Origin: Alishewanella jeotgali KCTC 22429
Lineage (GTDB): Bacteria; Pseudomonadota; Gammaproteobacteria; Enterobacterales; Alteromonadaceae
Assembly (NCBI RefSeq): GCF_000245735.1
Contig: NZ_AHTH01000038.1
Span: 1-48,232 of the forward strand
Direction: 5' to 3'
Length of the DNA stretch: 48,232 nucleotides
Positions 43,477 through 48,232 of this stretch are shown in pieces. Within the stretch, counting starts at the first letter, position 1. Each line of letters starts with the position of its first letter. The position numbers and the translations under genes were made by a program. The notes below the pieces were generated by a model. That model was not told the origin of the DNA. It saw only the letters and a list, made by a program, of their open reading frames with translations, and made no database searches.

Positions 43477-43927
43477 AAAGGAAGCGGGCCGCAAACTGCG
43501 CGGCCACTGATTCCTGATGCATCCATTGCAACCTCGATCCCTGAGGCAAATCCTGTTCGTCCTGATGGCATCCCGCCTGAGCATCCTGCAACTGACATCC
43601 GGTCAGTATCCTGAGTTCCGGTAGTGGGCACTCCGGTGCCCGCTAGTGCATCCTGCCGTCATCAACGATGACTTATCCTATGATGGTAACGGCTATCCTT
43701 ACTACCATCTGCCTGGCCGCAGCCTGCGACCCGGGATCAATATTGCCATCCAAGGCTGTCCATCAAAGCTCTTTCATCCTGCCGAGCCTTCTTCATCCTG
43801 AAGGTGTCCTGTTTCTTCCTTGTGCATCCTGCCTGTTCGGTGCTTCCGGCACCTGTTGCGCATTAAAGCGCTCGACTCCTGTCGGGCATCCTGCCAGCTA
43901 ACTTCCTGTCAGCTATCATTCCGTCGA
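43477..43927 (-). ncRNA. csrB: CsrB/RsmZ-type sRNA (CsrA-sequestering), candidate
   Basis: About 450 bases on the minus strand contain 26 GGA triplets; 13 are CAGGA and six CAGGATG, the repeat that defines CsrB. Many lie in the loops of consecutive short hairpins: AGCTGAC-AGGAA-GTTAGCT, CGAC-AGGA-GTCG, GGTGC-CGGAA-GCACC, CTTC-AGGAT-GAAG, GGGCAC-CGGA-GTGCCC, CTGAC-CGGAT-GTCAG. CsrB RNAs bind many CsrA dimers through such loops and relieve repression or activation of target mRNAs. The 5' end is placed from a -10-like TAATAC at 43933-43938. The 3' end is a GC-only hairpin (GGCCGC/GCGGCC, 43487-43505) followed by CTTCCTTT. Escherichia coli csrB is 369 bases with 22 GGA. No protein frame here has family features. 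The exact ends are inferred. Confidence 0.85.
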
Positions 43928-44003
43928 TGTAAGTATTATGCACCTTTGCCGCAGCTTTTGGGGGCATGTAAGACAATTCGTACCTTAGTCATAAAGTTGT
44001 AAG
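43928..44003 (-). promoter_or_regulatory. csrB promoter region with TGTAAG boxes
   Basis: TGTAAG occurs at 43928, 43967 and 43998, on the plus strand. The BarA/UvrY (GacA) box of csrB-type genes contains TGTAAG followed by an inverted CTTACA; the 43967 copy has a partial inverted half, CTTAGT, 11 bases on. The -10-like TAATAC (43933-43938, minus strand) lacks a consensus -35, in keeping with dependence on an activator. Confidence 0.5.
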
Positions 44004-44096
44004 ATAGTGGTTAATTTGAATAAGTTATTTAAATACAGGTGCTTAATTGATTCTGTCCCTAAGGTGGTGGCTTAAAATAGCGTTTTGGCTGCGTCT

Positions 44097-44118
44097 TTTG
44101 TGAGATATATCTCACAAA
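44097..44118. promoter_or_regulatory. 22-base perfect palindrome before the Dyp peroxidase
   Basis: TTTGTGAGATA is followed directly by its reverse complement TATCTCACAAA. A -10-like TATACT is at 44152-44157. The site is a strong operator candidate for a dimeric regulator of the peroxidase gene. The half-sites TGTGA/TCACA are 8 rather than 6 bases apart, so it is not a standard CRP site. Confidence 0.6.
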
Positions 44119-44198
44119 CTTTCGGGGGATTAAGCTTAGACTGATTTAGGGTATACTAGGGGCAAGGATATTAAACAGACCGGAACTCTTACACTGGC

Positions 44199-45149
44199 AT
44201 GGCGCGGGAACAATTAGGCATTTGTGCCGAAGCAAATTTACATGCGAGCTATTTGCTGTGTAACGTCCTGGACGGGCAGGAAGCCATTTTGCGGCAAAAG
44301 CTGCTGCGCATTCCACAAATGTTGCAACGCTTGGCCGAACATTTTTCGGAGTCGATGCTAACCGGTCTGGTGGCTATCAGTAGTCATTATTGGGATAGCC
44401 TTTATCCCTGGCAACGCCCGGCAGGCTTGCAGGCCTTTCCGGTACTACCTTCAGAGCATCTGGCAGTGAGCTGCAGTATGGCTGATTTACTGATCCAGGT
44501 CAGATCGGATCGCTTGGATGTAAACTATATTGCGCTACAACAGATCCAGCAGCTGTTGCTGGCGAATATTGAAGTGTCTGAGCAACTCTCCGGCTTCCGT
44601 TATTTGGATGGCAGGCAACTTACCGGTTTTCCGGATGCGCCGCAGAATCCCCGCGGTATAAAACGGCGTCAGGCTGCTTTGGTGCCGGCTGTCGATTCCC
44701 CCATGTTCGCTGGCGGTAGTTATTTGCATTTTTATCGCGCCAACCTGGACCTGAAACACTGGCAGCAACTGACCGTAGCGCAACAGGAAGAGATTCTGGG
44801 CTTTGCGAAAACCGATGGCAAGCCGCTACCGGCTGAGCGACTGCTGCCTAACAGCCATCTGCAGTGCAGTCTGGCTGGCGGGTTAGCACCGCTCCCTCTG
44901 CTGCAACAAAATATGCCTTTTGCGCAGGGCAATAGTCAGGGCCTGTTGGTGCTGAACTTTAGTCATCAGGCCGAGCGCTTTGCACAGCAATGGCATTACC
45001 GCTTAGGCTTAAATGAAGGGCGATATTACGACAGCCTGCTGGATTTCTACCGCATCGATTTGGCCGCGGCCTTTTTTGTTCCTGCTCTGGGCTTTCTGGA
45101 GGCTGCCGCTAATGGCAGCCTTGGTACATCCTCAGACCTTTTCGAATAA
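44199..45149 (+). CDS. Dyp-type (YfeX-like) haem peroxidase, divergent
   Basis: A 316-residue protein with the Dyp-type layout: N-terminal ferredoxin-like half beginning [20 protein letters not shown], the distal-site region [21 protein letters not shown] near residues 133-153 and the haem-ligand region PNSHLQCS near 220. The typical motif GFIDGTENP reads GFPDAPQNP here: the catalytic Asp is kept but the following Gly is Ala. The C-terminal [16 protein letters not shown] segment and the [13 protein letters not shown] end match the family in outline. It is cytoplasmic by sequence. The ATG has only a weak ribosome-binding site. Confidence 0.75.
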   Translation: MAREQLGICAEANLHASYLLCNVLDGQEAILRQKLLRIPQMLQRLAEHFSESMLTGLVAISSHYWDSLYPWQRPAGLQAFPVLPSEHLAVSCSMADLLIQVRSDRLDVNYIALQQIQQLLLANIEVSEQLSGFRYLDGRQLTGFPDAPQNPRGIKRRQAALVPAVDSPMFAGGSYLHFYRANLDLKHWQQLTVAQQEEILGFAKTDGKPLPAERLLPNSHLQCSLAGGLAPLPLLQQNMPFAQGNSQGLLVLNFSHQAERFAQQWHYRLGLNEGRYYDSLLDFYRIDLAAAFFVPALGFLEAAANGSLGTSSDLFE

Positions 45150-45599
45150 CTCCGTCACTTTTTGCAAAGTAAAGTCGATATTTTTCACGCTAATCGGCGC
45201 AATAAAAATCGTATCGTCACCCGCGATGGTCCCCAATACGCCTTCCGCTTTACCAACTGAATCCAGCAAGCGGGCAATCAGTTGCGCCGCACCCGGGCTG
45301 GTACGGATAATAATCATCACATCGTTGTGCTCGATATCCAGCACCAACTGCCGTAGCGGGCTTTTGGTGGTAGGTACCCCCAGCTCCGGTGGCAGGGTGT
45401 AGACCATTTCCTGTCTGGCATTACGGGTGCGTACCGCACCGTATTTGCTCAGCATACGGGAGACTTTGGACTGGCTAACGTTATCAAACCCTTCTTTTTT
45501 CAGCGCATCGACAATTTCGCCCTGAGAACCAAAACTTTCCGTTTTCAATAAGGCTTTAAATGCATGGATCAGCGCTTCCTGGCGGTTTTGTTTTGTCAT
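45132..45599 (-). CDS. argR: arginine repressor
   Basis: From the ATG at 45599 this is a 155-residue ArgR (Escherichia coli 156). The N-terminal winged helix has [37 protein letters not shown], with the SR recognition motif; the C-terminal hexamerisation and arginine-binding domain has [33 protein letters not shown]. It controls arginine biosynthesis with arginine as corepressor and serves as accessory factor in plasmid resolution in some bacteria. It is divergent from mdh, the standard gammaproteobacterial arrangement. The longer frame to 45704 adds non-conserved residues. Confidence 0.96.
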   Translation of the reverse strand: MTKQNRQEALIHAFKALLKTESFGSQGEIVDALKKEGFDNVSQSKVSRMLSKYGAVRTRNARQEMVYTLPPELGVPTTKSPLRQLVLDIEHNDVMIIIRTSPGAAQLIARLLDSVGKAEGVLGTIAGDDTIFIAPISVKNIDFTLQKVTELFEKV

Positions 45600-45814
45600 A
45601 GTTTGAGTTTCCGCATTATTCTTTTCCCGGATACTAACAAAAATCGCGCAACAATGCAGTTGGTACAGTAAAATAGCCTTTACGCTATTTAGATGCTTTG
45701 GCATCGGCTGAACTGCCGAAATTGTTTAGACTTTAGGCGTAAGATATTTGTATTTTCGCCGCCATTTCAGTATTGTTGGCGCGGTTATTCTGAACTGTAA
45801 AATTGGAGAGAATC

Positions 45815-46753
45815 ATGAAAGTTGCCGTATTAGGTGCAGCCGGTGGTATCGGTCAGGCACTGTCTTTATTACTGAAATTAGATTTACCTGCCGGCACAGA
45901 CTTAGCCTTATATGATCTGGCTCCAGTAACACCGGGCGTGGCAGTTGATTTAAGCCATATCCCAACCGCAGTAAAAGTAACGGGTTTTGGTAAAGAAGAC
46001 CTGAGCAAGGCGCTCCTTGGTGCTGATATCGTGATGATCCCTGCTGGTATGCCGCGCAAGCCAGGTATGGACCGCTCTGATTTATTCAATATCAACGCCG
46101 GTGTGGTAAAAACTCTGGCCGAAGCCATTGTTGAAAATTGCCCGAAAGCGCTGGTGGGTATTATCACTAACCCGGTCAATACCACTGTTGCTATCGCTGC
46201 TGACGTGTTCAAAAAAGCCGGTACTTACGATCCGCGTCGCCTGTTCGGTGTGACGACGCTGGATGTGATCCGTGCTGAAACCTTCGTTGCCGAATTAAAA
46301 GGCAAAAGCCCTGTTGATGTGGCCGTGCCTGTTATCGGTGGTCACAGTGGCACCACTATTCTGCCATTATTATCGCAAGTGGCTGATGTCAGTTTCTCGG
46401 ATGAGGAAGTGAAATCTTTAACGCACCGTATTCAGAACGCCGGTACTGAAGTGGTTGAAGCTAAGGCGGGTGGCGGATCGGCTACGCTGTCTATGGGTCA
46501 GGCAGCTGCCCGTTTCTGTTTGTCACTGGTTAAAGGTTTACAAGGTAAAACGGTTACTGAATACGCTTATGTAGAAGGTAACGGTGAATATGCCCGTTTC
46601 TTCGCTCAGCCAATCGTACTGGGTAAAAACGGTGTCGAGCACCTGCTGCCAATCGGCGAGCTGAGTGCTTTTGAACAAAAAGCCATGACCGATATGTTAG
46701 GCACCCTGAAAGCGGATATTACGCTGGGTGAAGAGTTCGTTAAGAACAATTAA
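45815..46753 (+). CDS. mdh: malate dehydrogenase
   Basis: A 312-residue NAD-dependent malate dehydrogenase, the length of the Escherichia coli enzyme. Features are GAAGGIGQ at residues 7-14, the active-site loop [13 protein letters not shown] (Arg81 and Arg87), ITNPVN near 117 and the catalytic His177 in VIGGHSG. It interconverts malate and oxaloacetate in the TCA cycle. The ATG at 45815 has GGAGAG upstream; the in-frame start four codons earlier is not needed. It is divergent from argR. Confidence 0.98.
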   Translation: MKVAVLGAAGGIGQALSLLLKLDLPAGTDLALYDLAPVTPGVAVDLSHIPTAVKVTGFGKEDLSKALLGADIVMIPAGMPRKPGMDRSDLFNINAGVVKTLAEAIVENCPKALVGIITNPVNTTVAIAADVFKKAGTYDPRRLFGVTTLDVIRAETFVAELKGKSPVDVAVPVIGGHSGTTILPLLSQVADVSFSDEEVKSLTHRIQNAGTEVVEAKAGGGSATLSMGQAAARFCLSLVKGLQGKTVTEYAYVEGNGEYARFFAQPIVLGKNGVEHLLPIGELSAFEQKAMTDMLGTLKADITLGEEFVKNN

Positions 46754-46775
46754 GCCTGGTCGTCGCTATAACAAT

Positions 46776-46796
46776 AAAGGCGCCGTTGGCGCCTTT
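46776..46796 (+). terminator. intrinsic terminator of mdh
   Basis: AAAGGCGCC (46776-46784) and GGCGCCTTT (46788-46796) form a perfect nine-pair stem with loop GTT. Confidence 0.75.
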
Positions 46797-46807
46797 CAGA
46801 CTGCTGA

Positions 46808-46837
46808 CAAAGTCCTGGACGCCGATCCAGGACTTTG
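46808..46837. repeat. 12-bp perfect stem at the left end of the IS1182 element
   Basis: CAAAGTCCTGGA and TCCAGGACTTTG are separated by six bases. Such a hairpin near the element end may block read-through from mdh into the transposase. Confidence 0.7.
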
Positions 46838-46873
46838 ATCTAATAAGGTTAGTTGATTTGAAGGCTAACCATC

Positions 46874-48232
46874 ATGCTCAAAACTCCCTCTCCTCAACAA
46901 TATCAGTTAGAAATGGTCACGCTCGAAGAGCTGGTACCGAAGAACCATTTGGTTCGCAAGGTCGATGCCGCCATTGATTTCGAGTTCATTCGTGCTGAAG
47001 TCGAACATCTCTACTGCAAAGATAATGGCCGTCCGCCGATTGACCCTGTCCGTTTGTTTAAGATGATGATCCTCGGCTATCTGTTTGGCATTCCCAGTGA
47101 GCGTCGTCTGGTACAGGAAATTCAGGTTAATGTGGCTTATCGCTGGTTTTTGCGGATGGGATTAACCGAGAAAGTGCCTGATGCCTCCACGCTGAGCCAG
47201 AATCGTATTCGTCGTTTTAACGGCACGGATGTGTTTCAGCGTATCTTCGACCGGATAGTTGAACAGGCGTATGAGCAGCGTCTGATTGGTGGTCACACGC
47301 TTTACACTGACAGCACACATTTAAAAGCCAATGCCAATAAGCGCAAGGCGGTGAACAAAGAGGTGGCGGTCAGTGCATCGGCGTATATCGCTGAGCTCAA
47401 CAAGGCGGTTGAAGAGGACCGGTTAGCCCATGGCAAAGCGCCACTGAAGCAAGATGACTCGAAGGAGCCCGAAACCAAAAATCAAAAGGTCAGCACAACC
47501 GACCCTGACAGTGGCTTTATGACGCGGGAAGGCAAACCACAGGGCTTCTTCTACCTTGACCATCGCACCGTGGATGGCCGCCACGGCATCATCACGGATA
47601 CCTTCGTGACGCCGGGGAATGTGCATGATAGCCAGCCCTATCTGGCCAGATTAGACCGTCAGCTTGAGCGCTTTAAGTTTAGTCCGATAGCCGTTGGTTT
47701 GGATGCGGGCTACTTTACTGCACCGCTTTGCCATTTAATCCGGGAGCGGCAAATTGCACCGGTTATTGCCTACCGTCGTCCCAATGTCACCGCTAATCCG
47801 ATTAAGAAGAAGCAATTTACCTACGATAAAACAACCGATACCTATCGTTGCCCCCAAGGTGAAATCCTGACTTACAGCACGACAGACCGTCAGGGCTACC
47901 GGCATTATCAATCTAACCCTAAAGTGTGTCAGGATTGCCCGCTACGTCAGGACTGCACGAAGAACAAGCAGTATAAGAAAACGATAACCCGGCATGTCTG
48001 GGAAGAGGATAAAGAGCATGTGAGTGGTTTGCGGCTGCTGTCGTGGGGTAAGAAGATTTACAACCGACGAAAAGAGACGGTTGAACGCAGCTTCGCAGAC
48101 GCAAAACAGCATCATGGCCATCGCTATGCACGGTTCCGTGGTCTGGCGAAAGTGCAGATGCAGTGTTTACTGGCGGCGGTAGCGCAAAACATCAAGAAAA
48201 TGGCCTTGCTGGCCTTTTTATCGCTTTTTTAT
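46874..48232 (+). CDS. IS1182-family transposase (partial, 3' end missing)
   Basis: An open frame of 453 codons runs without a stop to the window edge. The IS1182/IS1595-like layout is clear: N-terminal [20 protein letters not shown], the DUF772 region [20 protein letters not shown], first catalytic Asp in [15 protein letters not shown] (near residue 150), second in [12 protein letters not shown] (near 280), a zinc-ribbon-like [10 protein letters not shown] and the Glu in [22 protein letters not shown] near 405-425. It lacks only the last part of the protein. No frameshift is seen in the visible part. Confidence 0.93.
   Translation, partial: MLKTPSPQQYQLEMVTLEELVPKNHLVRKVDAAIDFEFIRAEVEHLYCKDNGRPPIDPVRLFKMMILGYLFGIPSERRLVQEIQVNVAYRWFLRMGLTEKVPDASTLSQNRIRRFNGTDVFQRIFDRIVEQAYEQRLIGGHTLYTDSTHLKANANKRKAVNKEVAVSASAYIAELNKAVEEDRLAHGKAPLKQDDSKEPETKNQKVSTTDPDSGFMTREGKPQGFFYLDHRTVDGRHGIITDTFVTPGNVHDSQPYLARLDRQLERFKFSPIAVGLDAGYFTAPLCHLIRERQIAPVIAYRRPNVTANPIKKKQFTYDKTTDTYRCPQGEILTYSTTDRQGYRHYQSNPKVCQDCPLRQDCTKNKQYKKTITRHVWEEDKEHVSGLRLLSWGKKIYNRRKETVERSFADAKQHHGHRYARFRGLAKVQMQCLLAAVAQNIKKMALLAFLSLFY

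Larger units (their letters stand above)
46797..48232 (+). mobile_element. IS1182-family element, right end outside the window
   Basis: The element appears to begin just after the mdh terminator. A near-terminal inverted repeat, CAAAGTCCTGGA (46808-46819) with TCCAGGACTTTG (46826-46837), precedes the transposase. The left-end boundary is approximate because the other end and any target duplication are not in view. Confidence 0.7.

Noticed and set aside
43118..43591. 157-codon minus-strand frame overlapping the end of amtB and the CsrB-like RNA
   Set aside because: No family features; composition is explained by the RNA repeats (CAGGA units give recurring Q-D/A-G residues).
43500..43927. Recurring CATCCTG could suggest a CRISPR array or protein repeats
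   Set aside because: Units are only seven bases, irregularly spaced, and paired as hairpin loops; no 25-40-base repeats with constant spacers and no cas genes.
44097..44118. Palindrome considered as a CRP site
   Set aside because: TGTGA and TCACA are separated by eight bases instead of six.

Overview
The window reads as a chromosome segment of a gammaproteobacterium of the Rheinheimera / Arsukibacterium / Alishewanella type (Alteromonadales-like). This is inferred from gene content and order (acnB-yacL, glnK-amtB, argR divergent from mdh, a DUF3612 regulator, AnmK, many secreted peptidases), not from a marker-gene search.

Layout. (1) 1-12.4 kb is accessory. It opens with an AT-rich, translationally coupled pair: an SF1 (UvrD-like) helicase and a DUF2290-like protein. 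A complete IS4-family (IS10-type) element with intact ends and a 9-bp target duplication sits just upstream. A LysR/SDR divergent pair follows, then a DUF4826-like gene cut by a complete ISAs1-family element (10-bp duplication), an orphan ParD antitoxin, a lipoprotein, a LURP-one-like protein, an MntA antitoxin whose HepT toxin survives only as a C-terminal remnant, and a ParD-like protein coupled to a methionine aminopeptidase. Short REP-like hairpin repeats are scattered between 4.3 and 8.8 kb. (2) 12.4-31.5 kb holds mostly envelope and secreted functions: PepSY protein, PCu(A)C copper chaperone, thioredoxin-like protein, S9 peptidase, diguanylate cyclase, cupin and VOC proteins, AnmK, a secreted subtilase with PPC domain, an ECF sigma / small membrane protein / DUF4097 operon, patatin, thioesterase, a Rnk-like protein and unannotated small ORFs. 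(3) 31.5-43.2 kb is conserved metabolism: MetR-like regulator, DUF3612 regulator, PPK2, M13 peptidase, aconitase B, YacL, GlnK and AmtB. (4) 43.2-48.2 kb has a long non-coding stretch, a Dyp-type peroxidase, ArgR, malate dehydrogenase and an IS1182-family transposase running off the right edge.

The most notable find is in the non-coding stretch after amtB. The minus strand of about 43477-43927 carries 26 GGA motifs, 13 of them CAGGA and six CAGGATG, many in the loops of small hairpins. This is the signature of a CsrB/RsmZ-type sRNA that sequesters the translational regulator CsrA. It has a promoter-like region with TGTAAG boxes resembling UvrY/GacA sites and a GC-rich 3' hairpin. Other regulatory observations are a yacL terminator whose stem matches an NtrC site upstream of a sigma54-like glnK promoter, palindromes in front of the Dyp peroxidase and the DUF3612 regulator, and several toxin-antitoxin remnants. 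Functional calls rest on motif recognition from the sequence; no database search was run.
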